Shown here piece by piece: positions 37,299 to 46,193 of a stretch of 64,000 bases of DNA. Origin of the DNA: Bog-756 sp963704585 (GTDB lineage: Bacteria > Actinomycetota > Acidimicrobiia > Acidimicrobiales > RAAP-2). The stretch is taken from the NCBI GenBank assembly GCA_963704585.1, contig OY969919.1, positions 310,001-374,000 on the forward strand. Reading direction: 5' to 3'. The notes below the pieces were generated by a model, which searched no databases, had not been told where the DNA came from, and was given only the letters and a program-made list of their open reading frames with translations. Position numbers and translations under genes: made by a program. Each line of letters opens with the position of its first letter. Positions within the stretch are counted from its first letter, which is position 1.

Positions 37299-37805
37299 GT
37301 GACGTCCGTGGGGATGGTCGTCGTGAGGTGCGGACGGAGGCAGCGTGCAACATCGCTCGGATTCGCATCGGGGCTGATCGTGCTCCTGGTGTCCGCTGCA
37401 GGTTGCGGGGCAACCAGCTCCTCCCCGCCCACCTCCGTCAACCCACAGACGCCCACGACTGCGTCCGCGTCCACCACGACGACCTCGAGCTTTCCGGCGT
37501 CCCCCCCGTCCACGGCATCAGCTGTTGCTTCCGCGGGATTCGCGGCTGCGAAAGAGCAGTGGGTGCAGGGAGCCTCGGCAAGCTCTGCGGAGCTCGGCAG
37601 GTACCTGCTCCAAGCGGCGTCCGATCTGAGCGGTGCGATCGCCGCGGGTGACGACCACGCCTCCCAGTACCAAACGGCGGTCATGCAGCTGAAGTCGCTC
37701 GCCTCACTCCCGGAAACGGACGACACTCCCCAGCAGATGGCCGAAGCACATTCGGAACTGACAGCACTCAACGCCTTCTTCGGGACATCAGGCCTCTACG
37801 AGTAG
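37299..37805 (+). CDS. Small secreted lipoprotein of unknown function
   Basis: From GTG 37299, or ATG 37314, a signal peptide ends in the lipobox LVSAAGC. A Ser/Thr/Pro-rich linker of about 40 residues follows, then a helical domain of about 95 residues (AAKEQWVQGASASSAELGRY, QTAVMQLKSLASLPETDD). I do not recognise the domain. The gene is unlinked in orientation to the convergent ribH2. Confidence 0.65.
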   Translation: MTSVGMVVVRCGRRQRATSLGFASGLIVLLVSAAGCGATSSSPPTSVNPQTPTTASASTTTTSSFPASPPSTASAVASAGFAAAKEQWVQGASASSAELGRYLLQAASDLSGAIAAGDDHASQYQTAVMQLKSLASLPETDDTPQQMAEAHSELTALNAFFGTSGLYE

Positions 37806-37912
37806 CCGCGGGTCCGACGGTCGATCGGACGGAGACGATCGCATTCCGGTGCGTCCGGGTACCCCTTCAGGGTCGCCCGAATCGGATCCGTCACCTCTTG
37901 TCGCAGCGACGA

Positions 37913-38371
37913 CTAGGCAGGAATCGCAGCGAGCGATCGGATCGTTTTCGCGCACGCCCCTGCCGCCTCTCGACCCTTCACCTCGAAGTGAGAGGCGAAG
38001 AACGAGGCGTGCTGGTCGTGCTCGTGGAAGTGGTGAGGGGTCAGGACGGCAGAGATGACGGGGGTGTCCGATGCCAACTGCACCGACATGAGGCCGTTGA
38101 TCACCGCGGCTGCGACGAAATCGTGTCGGTAGATCCCCCCGTCCACGACGAGCCCTGCCGCGACGACGGCCGAGTAGCGACCGGTCCCTGCAAGCCGTTT
38201 TGCGTACAACGGAAGCTCGAACGCCCCCGGCACCTTGAAGTAGTCCACTCTGGCAGGTGAGATGCCGAGCTCCGCAATCTCCTGGGCGAAGGACGCCCGG
38301 CATCGATCGACGATCGACTCGTGCCAACAAGACTGCACGAAGGCGATCCGGATGTCGCCTGACGAGACCAT
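37913..38371 (-). CDS. ribH2: Lumazine synthase, type II (RibH2-like)
   Basis: The enzyme joins ribitylaminouracil and dihydroxybutanone phosphate to 6,7-dimethyl-8-ribityllumazine, the riboflavin precursor. The 152-residue product has FKVPGAFELPLYAKRLAGTG with the substrate loop, GGIYRHDFVAAAVINGLMSV, and SAVLTPHHFHEHDQHASFF. The HDF, TPHHFHE and VKGREAA features match Brucella RibH2 rather than the icosahedral RibH. A GGGAGGC lies just before ATG 38371. It stands alone, without other riboflavin genes, and its promoter region carries a KstR-like palindrome. The upstream DNA is cut off by the IS21 element at 38590. Confidence 0.9.
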   Translation of the reverse strand: MVSSGDIRIAFVQSCWHESIVDRCRASFAQEIAELGISPARVDYFKVPGAFELPLYAKRLAGTGRYSAVVAAGLVVDGGIYRHDFVAAAVINGLMSVQLASDTPVISAVLTPHHFHEHDQHASFFASHFEVKGREAAGACAKTIRSLAAIPA

Positions 38372-38396
38372 GTCGCCTCCCTTGCCGCCGACTCCC

Positions 38397-38425
38397 AATG
38401 TAGAACACGTTCTAGTTTCGGGCAA
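38397..38425 (-). promoter_or_regulatory. Predicted promoter and KstR-like operator of ribH2
   Basis: On the minus strand TTGCCC (38425-38420) and TACATT (38402-38397) are separated by exactly 17 bp, a good sigma-70-type promoter 26 bp before the ribH2 start. The perfect palindrome TAGAACACGTTCTA (38401-38414) lies across the spacer and reaches into the -10. It fits the T-n2-AAC-n2-GTT-n2-A operator of KstR, the TetR repressor of sterol catabolism in mycobacteria. No such repressor gene is in the window, so binding by KstR itself is inferred. Confidence 0.6.
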
Positions 38426-38657
38426 GGTCGAGAGGGGCCTCTCCGTGCCGGATGATCGGTCACGTCGGCCATGTGGAGGCCCCGCAGTCGTGCGATCGCC
38501 GCACTGACCCGAGTTCGGCGGGTGAAGGCCGATTTCGGGCCTGATTTGACGGTCGCGATGCGTTGACCTGCGCGTTCGTAGGGAGCAGCTGTCGACGTTC
38601 ACGTATTCCCGCAGCCCGAAGTTCAAGTTATCCACCACCGGGCCCCGGTGATTCTGT

Positions 38658-38999
38658 CTACTCCATCGCGCCTCGTTCCGCCCGTCGACGCGGGCCGATG
38701 AGGTCGGTGATCTGACGGGCGAGGTGGTCGGCCGAAGGCCGGCCGAGTTCGCTCGCAACGACAACCGCGCGCCCTCCGCGCTGCAGCCGGACGAGCCAGA
38801 CCCGGCCCGTCGGACGTCGGCCATCGTCGTCGAGTGCGTGGTCGACTTCGACGTGGACAGGACCGGTGCGGTTGCGTCCCGAGACCCGGCACCTCGGCGA
38901 GCAGTAGAGGCGCGGGCGACCGCGTCCGGACTGTTCGGGAAGTGGCGCTCCGCATCCGGGCGTCGCGCACTCCTTCGGCCGAGTGACCGGCGCGCTCAC
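38658..38999 (-). CDS. Third gene of IS21-1: zinc-ribbon protein of unknown function
   Basis: The 113-residue product starts 4 bases inside istB (38996-38999). The N-terminal 40 residues hold four cysteines in CATPGCGAPLP and GRPRLYCSPRCR, a zinc-ribbon pattern. The rest is a small alpha/beta unit with VHVEVDHALDDDG, WLVRLQRGGRAVVVASELG and RPSADHLARQI. A homologue sits at the same place in IS21-2 (42509-42820). Classical IS21 has only istA and istB, so this is an added gene. I do not recognise a named family. Confidence 0.8.
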   Translation of the reverse strand: MSAPVTRPKECATPGCGAPLPEQSGRGRPRLYCSPRCRVSGRNRTGPVHVEVDHALDDDGRRPTGRVWLVRLQRGGRAVVVASELGRPSADHLARQITDLIGPRRRAERGAME

Positions 39000-39748
39000 C
39001 GCTGCCTCCTCTCGGGTGCGCCCGGTCGGGCGTTCGGCCGGTAGGACTTCCCGTCCATGTGGACGTGGTGCGCGCTGTTCACCACCCGGTCGAGGATCGA
39101 CTCGGCGACGACGGGGTTCGGGAAGAGCGAGTACCAGTCGGTGGCAGCCCGGTTGGCCGTCGCGATGAGGCTCTTGCCGGCGCGCTCGGTCACGAGCTCG
39201 TAGAGGTCGTCGGACTGGCTCGGCGTGAACGCCCGCATCGCGAAGTCATCGAGCACGAGGACCGACGGGCGCGCCCAGCGGCGCAGACGCGCCTCCCACG
39301 TCCGGTCCGCATGTCCACCGGCGAGATCCGCGAGCAGCCGGGATGCCTTGGTGAACGCGACGGTGTAGCCACGCCGGCAGGCCTGGTGGCCGAGCGCCTG
39401 GGCGACCATCGTCTTGCCGACGCCGACCGGTCCGTGGAGGACGACCGACTCGCCGGCCTCGACGAAGCGCAGCGTCGCGAGGTCACGGATGCGTGCGGCG
39501 GGGATCTTCGGGTTGAAGGAGAAGTCGAAGTCCTCGATCGCACAGGTCTGCTCGAAGCGTGCGGCCCGCACACGCCGGGCGATGCCGGCCGCGTCACGCC
39601 GAGCGAGCTCGTCCTCGCAGAGTGCTTGGAGGAACTCGACGTGCCCGAGCTCGCCGGCGTGCGCCTGGGAGAGCCGGACCTCCAACGTGTCGAGCATGCC
39701 CGAGAGCGCGAGCGACCGCAGTGTCGTCTCCAGCTGGTGCGCCTTCAT
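38996..39748 (-). CDS. istB: IstB, transposition helper ATPase of IS21-1
   Basis: IstB is the AAA+ ATPase that helps IstA choose the target. The 250-residue product has Walker A HGPVGVGKTMVAQALGHQA, Walker B SVLVLDDFAMRAF, sensor region SLIATANRAATDWYSLFPNP and the end SAHHVHMDGKSYRPN. ATG 39748 overlaps the istA stop by 4 bases, and its own stop overlaps the zinc-ribbon gene. It is intact. Confidence 0.94.
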   Translation of the reverse strand: MKAHQLETTLRSLALSGMLDTLEVRLSQAHAGELGHVEFLQALCEDELARRDAAGIARRVRAARFEQTCAIEDFDFSFNPKIPAARIRDLATLRFVEAGESVVLHGPVGVGKTMVAQALGHQACRRGYTVAFTKASRLLADLAGGHADRTWEARLRRWARPSVLVLDDFAMRAFTPSQSDDLYELVTERAGKSLIATANRAATDWYSLFPNPVVAESILDRVVNSAHHVHMDGKSYRPNARPGAPERRQR

Positions 39749-41313
39749 TGCGCCACCTCGACGGCGAGCGTGGCGAACAGCGTGGTCGGTCCGTGGAGGT
39801 GGGCGGGCGCGTCGGGCGGTGGTGCTTCCTCGGCCACACCCTCGTCCTCGGTGCCGGCGACGAGGATCCCCTTCACCGTCCGGTACTCGGGATCGCCGAT
39901 CTCGATGGCCCGCCTGCACGCGGCATCCAGGCGCTGCGCGCCATACTTGTCACTGAGGCGCACGACCCCTTGGGCCTGGCGCAGCCTGTAGAGGGCGTGG
40001 ACGCCGAGCAGACCCTCCACCAGGGCCTTCACGTGTGTCCCAAGGTCTGCGGCACGCTTCAGGCACCACTGGGGGGTGCGCATGAAGAAGGCCACCTTCT
40101 CCGACGGGAAGTCGGCCCAGTCGGTCTGCTTGCCCTTCTCGGCCCGCGCCCAGGTCTTCACCACCTTGGCGTCGACGTAGAGCTCGACGGTCGTGTCACC
40201 GCTGCGGGCGTCGACGTGGCTGCCGATGAAACGCCACGGGACCGAGTAGAGGGCCTTGCCCACCTTCACGTGGCAGTCGGGTCCGACCTTCGGCCGGCTC
40301 CACGTGGCGAGCTCGAAGGTCGATCTCGGGAGCGCGATCAGCGCCGGGGCCTCGACGGCGGAGAAAACCGCGAGCGGTGACGCACCCTCGAGTGATCGAT
40401 GGGAGCGTGACCCGGCGACATCGGTGCACCAGGTCCGTGCCCCGGCGCGGATGTCGGCGACGCTGAGCCAGTCGCGCCCGCGCCACATCGAATCGCGGAC
40501 GTAGGGCATCTGTCGTTCGACGCGGGGCTTGTCCTTCGGCTTGACCGCACGCGCCGGGTCGATCAGGCAGCCGTAGTGGGCGGCGAGCTCCGCGTAGGAG
40601 CGGTTGAGCAACGGGTCGTAGATGTCGGGCTTGATCACCCCGGTCTTCAGGTTGTCCGACACCACCCGGCGCACCACGCCGCCGAAGAACTCGAAGGCCT
40701 CGACGTGGCACTGGGTCCAGGTGCGCTGGTCCATCGTCAGCACCGGCGCCACGAACATGTGGCGCGAGCGTGCAAGCACGACGACGAACGCCCACACCCG
40801 GCGCATCCGCCCGGCGATCGGGTCGAGCCACGTGCCGAGGTAGCCGTAGTCGACCTGGGCCTCTTCACCGGCGGCGACTTCGGGGCGCGGTGGTGTGGCG
40901 ATGTTGCGCAAGCTGTCCTCGGGGAACTCGCGCCACACGTAGCGGCGGAAGCTCGTGAGGCTCACGTCCAGGCCGTGCTCGTCGCGCAGGCGCTGGTGCA
41001 CGGTCGTCGCCGTGTTGGTCTCCAGCATCTCCTTGATGTCGGCACGGAACACGTCGATCGTCTCGTGGGTGAGGCTCCGCTCTCGCGGGTCGACGAGCTC
41101 GGGGAACCAGCGGTGGACGAGTGCTCCCCACTGTTCTGCGGTGAGCGGCTGGCCGCCGGGCACGTGGCCCTCGGCCGCCGCCCTGGCGGTGTACTTGGCG
41201 ACGGTGCCCCGATCCACTCCGAGGCTCCTGGCGACCTCGGCCTTCTTCCGGCCGGCGTGCCAGTGCATGAGGATCTCGACGATGTCGATCACGGTGAACG
41301 TTCTCCTTGTCAT
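39745..41313 (-). CDS. istA: IstA transposase of IS21-1
   Basis: This is the DDE transposase of the IS21 family, 522 residues. The N-terminal helix-turn-helix is IDIVEILMHWHAGRKKAEVA followed by RSLGVDRGTVAKYTARA. The integrase core has EEAQVDYGYLGTW with the first Asp, RVVSDNLKTGVIKPD with the second Asp, and a downstream Glu in the AELAAHYG to PRVERQMPYVRD stretch (E of VERQ). All parts are in one frame, so the element is probably active. It starts at ATG 41313. Confidence 0.95.
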   Translation of the reverse strand: MTRRTFTVIDIVEILMHWHAGRKKAEVARSLGVDRGTVAKYTARAAAEGHVPGGQPLTAEQWGALVHRWFPELVDPRERSLTHETIDVFRADIKEMLETNTATTVHQRLRDEHGLDVSLTSFRRYVWREFPEDSLRNIATPPRPEVAAGEEAQVDYGYLGTWLDPIAGRMRRVWAFVVVLARSRHMFVAPVLTMDQRTWTQCHVEAFEFFGGVVRRVVSDNLKTGVIKPDIYDPLLNRSYAELAAHYGCLIDPARAVKPKDKPRVERQMPYVRDSMWRGRDWLSVADIRAGARTWCTDVAGSRSHRSLEGASPLAVFSAVEAPALIALPRSTFELATWSRPKVGPDCHVKVGKALYSVPWRFIGSHVDARSGDTTVELYVDAKVVKTWARAEKGKQTDWADFPSEKVAFFMRTPQWCLKRAADLGTHVKALVEGLLGVHALYRLRQAQGVVRLSDKYGAQRLDAACRRAIEIGDPEYRTVKGILVAGTEDEGVAEEAPPPDAPAHLHGPTTLFATLAVEVAQ

Positions 41314-41546
41314 CGGCGCTCCTCGCCTCTGGGGACGAGGAAGCGGCTACTGGAACAAGGAGCCCGAGCGGTGGACCCCGCCTCAGAAGTGCGGGATAAC
41401 TTGAACGCCGAGGTGCGGGATTACTTGAACGCAGGCCCGCTGAGCTGCGGGATTACTTGAACGCTGACAGCAGCCGAGCTCCCTGTCGAAAATGTGGGGG
41501 CGACAAATCGTTGACGGGCGGTTTGTAGTTCCTTAATCTGTGCTTG

Positions 41547-42367
41547 ATGCATGTGAAGCGCACCGTCAAGCGGAGGGGCGAACACGAGTACGTGTACCTC
41601 TCGCTCGTCGAGTCGGTGCGCGTGGAGGGGAAGAAGACCCACCGGACGCTCATGCGCCTCGGCGAGGTGACCGAGCTCGAGCGCAGCGGCCAGCTGGACC
41701 GGGTGATCGCTGCGCTCTCCAAGTACGCGCAAGGCCAGTGGATGGAGGCCTCCTCGCTCGAGGCCGACGGCGCGCCGTCCTTCGGCGCGGTCACGGCGGT
41801 CGCCGCCTACTTCGACCGCATCGGACTCGCTGCGCACTCCTCGGAGACCGGTGCGGCGCGCGGCTCACAGCGCCTCGCGGACACGGTCCTCGTCATGCTC
41901 GCGAACCGGCTGTGCGACCCCTCCTCGAAGCGCCGGACGATCTTCGAATGGTTGGAGACCGTCCAGCTCCCCGACGGGGTCGTCGCCCCTTCCCTCGACC
42001 AGTGCTACCGCGCACTCGACGCGCTGGCGGACGCAAAGGAGTCGACCGAGGAAGTGCTCTACGCCGCGCTTGTGCGACCTCACGAACCTCGACCTCCGCC
42101 TCGCCCTCTACGACCTCACCTCCACCTACTTCGAGACACCGAAGGGACCGAGCGAGAAGTTCTCCTCGCGCGCGTATGGCTACTCCCGCGACAAGCGTCC
42201 GGACCGGCCCCAGGTCGTGATCGGTTTGCTCGTCACCGGCAACGGCATCCCGATCGCCCACTACGTGTTCGCCGGCAACACCTCCGACTCGACCACCTTG
42301 ACCGAGGTCATGGCCGACTACCAGGCCCGCTTCGGGGTGGGCAGGATCGCGCTTGTCGCCGACCGAG
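41547..42367 (+). pseudogene. IS1634-family transposase, N-terminal part
   Basis: The frame from ATG 41547 reads MHVKRTVKRRGEHEYVYLSL, then the RRTIFEWLETVQLPDGVVAP region, the usual N-terminal half of an IS1634 transposase. Near 42070 the match jumps to another frame with NLDLRLALYDLTSTYFETPK, the first catalytic Asp, and ends at IALVADR, the second catalytic Asp. The sequence at the jump (CGCGCTTGTGCGACC) is not a known slippery site, so I read it as an inactivating indel. IS21-2 begins at 42368. Confidence 0.82.
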
Positions 42368-42508
42368 TGTCGACCGTCACGGAATTCCCTGGCGCTGCCG
42401 TCACGGAATTCCCTCGTCCGGCGTGTGTAGTTCGTGTCTAGTCGATGGCACCTCCTCCCCGCTCGCCGGTCGAGGGTCGGAGGCATCGGATGGCGGAGAA
42501 CGCTGCGG

Positions 42509-42820
42509 TCATGACGCCACTCCGACAGAACCGCCATCGAGGAACGCACGCAGCTCGTTGGCGAGCATGTCGGCGCTGAAGCGGCCCAACCCACTGCCGA
42601 CGACCACGACCCGGTGGCCATGCCGGAGGCGGACTATCCACTCGCCCGTGATGAAGCCGTCGTTGTCCTCGCAGCGGTCGACCTCGACGAGCACTGGCGG
42701 TCGGACCCACGAGGGGCGACAGCCCGGAGAGCAGTAGATGGGCGGGCGACCCACCTGACCCGGACGGCGACGCGGCACCGGTTTGTCGCAGCCCTCGCGG
42801 GCGCAGATCCCCGCGCTCAC
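42509..42820 (-). CDS. Third gene of IS21-2: zinc-ribbon protein of unknown function
   Basis: The 103-residue product overlaps the istB stop by 4 bases (42817-42820). It aligns with the third gene of IS21-1: CAREGCDKPVP and GRPPIYCSPGCR give four cysteines, VLVEVDRCEDNDG and WIVRLRHGHRVVVVGSGLG match the beta unit, and RFSADMLANEL the last helix. The two are clearly homologous but diverged, so the gene has been kept in a lineage of IS21 elements rather than picked up once. The function is unknown. Confidence 0.8.
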   Translation of the reverse strand: MSAGICAREGCDKPVPRRRPGQVGRPPIYCSPGCRPSWVRPPVLVEVDRCEDNDGFITGEWIVRLRHGHRVVVVGSGLGRFSADMLANELRAFLDGGSVGVAS

Positions 42821-43572
42821 TGTGGCGCTCCTTTCGATGGTGCGCCGGGGCGTTTGTTGGGCCGATAGGACTTGCCGTCCATGTGCACGTGGTGCGCCGA
42901 GTTCACGATGCGGTCGAGGATCGACTCGGCGACCACCGGGTTCGGAAACAGCGTGTACCAGTCCGAGGCCTGCCGGTTGGCCGTGAAGATCGAGGTCTTA
43001 TGCACCCGGGCCGTCACCAACTCATAGAGGTCGTCGGCCTGGGCGAGGGTGAAGTCACGCATGGCGAAGTCGTCGAAGACGATGATCTGCGGCCGGCTCC
43101 ATCGCAGCAGGCGCTGTTCGAAGCTGCGGTCGGCGTGGCCGCCGGCCAGATCGGCCAACAGCCGGGAGGTCTTGGTGAAGACGACCGTGTAGCCCCGTCG
43201 ACAGGCCTGGTGGCCGAGCGCCTGAGCAATCATGGACTTTCCGACGCCGACCGGGCCGTGCAGGATGACCGATTCTCCGGCCTCGACGAAGCGCAACGTG
43301 GCGAGGTCGCGGATCTGGGTGGCGGGGATCTTCGGGTTGAACGAGAAGTCGTAGTCCTCGACCGTCGCGGTCTGTTCGAAGCGCGCCGACTTCACCCGGC
43401 GCTCGATCCCCGCCGCGTCGCGCCGGGCGGCCTCGTCCTCGCACAGGCTCTGGAGCAGCTCGACGTGGCCGAGCTCGCCGGCGGTCGCCTGAGCCAGACG
43501 GGTCTCGAGCGTGTCGAGCATGCCGAAGAGCTTGAGCTTGGACATCGTCTCTTCCAAGTGGTGGGGCTTCAT
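42817..43572 (-). CDS. istB: IstB, transposition helper ATPase of IS21-2
   Basis: The 251-residue AAA+ protein has Walker A HGPVGVGKSMIAQALGHQA, Walker B QIIVFDDFAMRDF, and TANRQASDWYTLFPNP. It is very like the IS21-1 copy over the whole length, with differences throughout, so the two elements are relatives and not recent duplicates. It overlaps istA by 4 bases at 43569-43572. Confidence 0.94.
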   Translation of the reverse strand: MKPHHLEETMSKLKLFGMLDTLETRLAQATAGELGHVELLQSLCEDEAARRDAAGIERRVKSARFEQTATVEDYDFSFNPKIPATQIRDLATLRFVEAGESVILHGPVGVGKSMIAQALGHQACRRGYTVVFTKTSRLLADLAGGHADRSFEQRLLRWSRPQIIVFDDFAMRDFTLAQADDLYELVTARVHKTSIFTANRQASDWYTLFPNPVVAESILDRIVNSAHHVHMDGKSYRPNKRPGAPSKGAPQ

Positions 43573-45137
43573 CGGGCCGCCTCCCCGATGTCGAAGAGGC
43601 GCTCGGGCCCGTGCAGGTGGGCCGGCGCGGCCGGCGGGGCCTGGGTCTCGTGTTCCTCGTCGAGCTCGACGCCGGCGGACAGGATGCCTTTGACCGTCTT
43701 GTAGGACGGATCCCCAGCAACCAGGGCCTTCTGGCAGGCGGCGTCGAGACGCTGGGCGTCGTACTTGTCGGCCAGTCCCACCACGCCCTGGGCCTGGCGC
43801 AGGCGATAGAGGGCGTTCACCTCCATGATTGCGGCCACCACCTGGGCCACGGCGTCACCGAGCTGGCCCGCTCGCCGGCGGCACCACGCCGGGGTGCGCA
43901 TCATGAAGGCGATCTTCTCGGGCGGGTAGTGGTCGTAGTTGGTCTGCTTGCCCCGCTCGATGCGCACGTGGGTGGCGACCAGGGTGCCTTCCAAGTAGAT
44001 CTCGACGGTGCGTGCGCTCTGCCGAGCCTCGACCACCTTTCCGATGTGGATCCACGGCACGCTGTAGAGGGCCCGGCCCACCTTGACGTGGATGTCGGGC
44101 GGGACCTTGGGCGTCGACCACTTCGCCAGTTCGAAGGGCGAACGCGGCAACGGGAGCAGCAGAGCCTTCTCCTCTGCCTCGAAGAGGACCTGAGGGGCGA
44201 TGCGGTCGATGCCTCGGTGCTGGCGTTGGTTGGCCACCTGCACGCACCACCGCAGCGCGTCGGACTGCATGAACGCGAGATCGCTGAACTCGCTCTCGCG
44301 CCCGGCGAAGAACGAGTCTCGGCAATAGGGCACGGGGCGTTCGACCCGAGCCTTGTCCCGAGGCTTTTGCAAACGAGCGGGGTCCACCAACGTGCCGTAG
44401 TGGGCGGCGAACTCACCGAAGGACTTGTTGATGAGCGGGTCATAGAGGTCGGCCTTGATCACCCCGGTCTTCAGATTGTCCGGAACGACGCGCTGGACTG
44501 CGCCGCCGAAGAACTCGAACGCCAGGACGTGGCTCTCGACCCAGGACTGTTCGTCCATCGAGAGCACCGGCCGCAAGAACAGGAGGCGGCTGAACGAGAG
44601 CACCATGATGAAGCCCTGCACCCGACGCCAGCGTTCGGCGGCCGGGTCGAACCAACGCCCGAGCAACCCATAGTCCACCTGTGCTTCCTCGCCGGCCGGT
44701 GGCGTGTCGCGCAGAACCCGCACCGCTGCTCGGGCGACCTCTTCTTCGAAGTTGGCCCAGATGTAGCGACGCAGTGACGACTCGGACGCGCTCAGTTTGT
44801 GGTCGTCGCGTAGGCGCTGGTGCATGGTGGCGATGGTCACCACCCCGATCCAGTCCTTGATGCGGTCGTGGTGCGGGGCGATCTCGGGCCACGTGGTCTG
44901 GCGCCGGGATCGATCCGCCATTTCTGGAAACCAGCCCTCGGCGAGCTGGGCCCACTGTTCGGCGCTCAACGGGGGACCGCCCGGGACGATGCTGGCATCT
45001 CTGGCTGGCTGGATGTACTTGCGCACGGTCTTTGGGTCCATGCCGAGCGACGAGCTCAGCTCGCCGATCCCGCGCCCGGCATGCCAGTGCTGGAACAGTT
45101 CGACTACATCGATCACTCTGATCGCTCTCCTTGCCAC
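43569..45137 (-). CDS. istA: IstA transposase of IS21-2
   Basis: The 522-residue DDE transposase has the same length as IstA of IS21-1. HTH: IDVVELFQHWHAGRGIGELS. Core: GEEAQVDYGLLGRWFD with the first Asp, VVPDNLKTGVIKADLYDP with the second Asp, and KARVERPVPYCRDSFF with the likely Glu. I chose GTG 45137 (VARRAIRV), preceded by a GGAGAGG-like site inside the leader, over the longer ORF start at 45203. It is intact. Confidence 0.93.
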   Translation of the reverse strand: MARRAIRVIDVVELFQHWHAGRGIGELSSSLGMDPKTVRKYIQPARDASIVPGGPPLSAEQWAQLAEGWFPEMADRSRRQTTWPEIAPHHDRIKDWIGVVTIATMHQRLRDDHKLSASESSLRRYIWANFEEEVARAAVRVLRDTPPAGEEAQVDYGLLGRWFDPAAERWRRVQGFIMVLSFSRLLFLRPVLSMDEQSWVESHVLAFEFFGGAVQRVVPDNLKTGVIKADLYDPLINKSFGEFAAHYGTLVDPARLQKPRDKARVERPVPYCRDSFFAGRESEFSDLAFMQSDALRWCVQVANQRQHRGIDRIAPQVLFEAEEKALLLPLPRSPFELAKWSTPKVPPDIHVKVGRALYSVPWIHIGKVVEARQSARTVEIYLEGTLVATHVRIERGKQTNYDHYPPEKIAFMMRTPAWCRRRAGQLGDAVAQVVAAIMEVNALYRLRQAQGVVGLADKYDAQRLDAACQKALVAGDPSYKTVKGILSAGVELDEEHETQAPPAAPAHLHGPERLFDIGEAAR

Positions 45138-45306
45138 TCGTCCTCCTCGCCTCGTCGACGAGGGGATGCTCAACGGATACGTGGCCGGAGCGAGGGATCC
45201 CAACCCACCAGGGAATTCCGTGACGGGAGGCCAGGGAATTCCGTGACGGCGGGTTAGGGAATTACTTGACGGAAAAGCGCCTCAAATAGGGAATTCCGTG
45301 ACGGCT

Positions 45307-46193
45307 GCCTGATCAGCGAGCACAACCTGGCCGAGGTGAGCGGTGCGGGCTTCGACCACGTGCTCGCCACCCGCCTCCACCGCGACGAAGACGTGGCTGC
45401 TGTCCTCGAGCTCGCGGTCGGAGCCGACAAGGACCGATGGCAGAAGGTGCCGGGGATCAACTCGTCTGCGTGCGAGGTCGCCCACGACGGACGGCGGTGG
45501 GTGGCGGTGTTCTCGACCGAGCGCAAGGCCCGTGACGACCACAGACGCGAGGAACTGCTCGCCCGCACCGAGGACAAGCTGATCGCACTGGCGGAACGGG
45601 TCACGGCGAAGAAGCTCACCGATCCGGCGAAGATCGGGGCGGCCGCCGATCGGATCCTGCGCGACTCGGGGGTGGGCCGGTGCTTCACCACCGTGATCCG
45701 CACCGGACTGTTCGGCTGGAACTACGACCAAGCCGCCCTCGACTACGAAGAACGGCTGCTCGCCGGTCGCTACGTGCTCACGACGTCGCTCACCGAGGAA
45801 CAGGCCTCGACCACCGACATCGTCCGTCACTACCGGATGCTCTGCAACGTCGAGCGGCGCTTCCGGGTGATGAAGGACTTCCTCGGGTTACGCCCGGTCT
45901 ACCACCGCACCGAGAAACGGGTGCGTGGTCACATCGCACTCTGCGTCATCGCGGCGACGATCGAGGCGGTCATGGCAGAGGACCTTGCCCGCGCACGCGT
46001 CATGGACCCGAACATCGAAGACCAGGTGCTCACCCCGCGCCGGGCGCTCGTCCAGCTCGCGGAGATCCGCCGTCACCGACTGCACGTCGGGCGAGACATC
46101 GAGGTCACAGACCGCCCTTCAACCCTCCAGCGGGAGGTGCTCGACGCCTTCGGTGTCGACACCGCGGACTGGAACAAGGCCGCAATCGCCTGA
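45307..46193 (+). pseudogene. IS1634-family transposase, C-terminal part
   Basis: The frame continues GLISEHNLAEVSGAGFDHVL from the first half and runs to the natural stop at 46193. It contains FGWNYDQAALDYEERLLAGR and the catalytic Glu in CNVERRFRVMKDFLGLRPVY. It lacks its own start; the annotated internal ATG at 45336 has no ribosome binding site of note. It is separated from the first half by IS21-2. Confidence 0.85.

Larger units (their letters stand above)
38590..41469 (-). mobile_element. IS21-family element IS21-1, complete
   Basis: The 2880-bp element starts with TGTCGACGTTCACGTATTCC and ends with the inverted TGTCAGCGTTCAAGTAATCC. The two tips match over most of 20 bp and begin with TG as in IS21. 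A 5-bp direct duplication GCAGC flanks it (38585-38589 and 41470-41474). Extra copies of the tip sequence lie inside each end, for example near 38616 on the left and 41391 and 41413 on the right, the usual multiple transposase sites of IS21. It carries istA, istB and a third gene, all minus strand. Confidence 0.92.
42368..45310 (-). mobile_element. IS21-family element IS21-2, inserted in the IS1634 transposase
   Basis: The left tip is TGTCGACCGTCACGGAATTC, beginning with TG. The right tip is less regular, ending near GTGACGGCTGCCT. The repeat CCGTCACGGAATTCCCT or its complement occurs at 42374 and 42398 on the left and at 45210, 45233 and 45288 on the right, with a degenerate copy at 45256, typical of multiple IstA sites. 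I see no target duplication; joining 42367 to 45307 would restore the reading VADRGLISEHN. The gene set is the same as in IS21-1. Confidence 0.85.

Noticed and set aside
38415..38589. FMN riboswitch upstream of ribH2
   Set aside because: The AGGGTGAAATTCCC-type FMN aptamer elements are not present; only the palindrome and promoter were found.
42060..42085. Programmed frameshift in the IS1634-type transposase
   Set aside because: No slippery heptamer or downstream structure at the jump, and members of this family normally use a single frame.
45303..45315. Target-site duplication of IS21-2
   Set aside because: Bases after the right tip (GATCAG) do not repeat those before the left tip (CCGAG). 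The right tip itself is irregular, so the boundary is uncertain.
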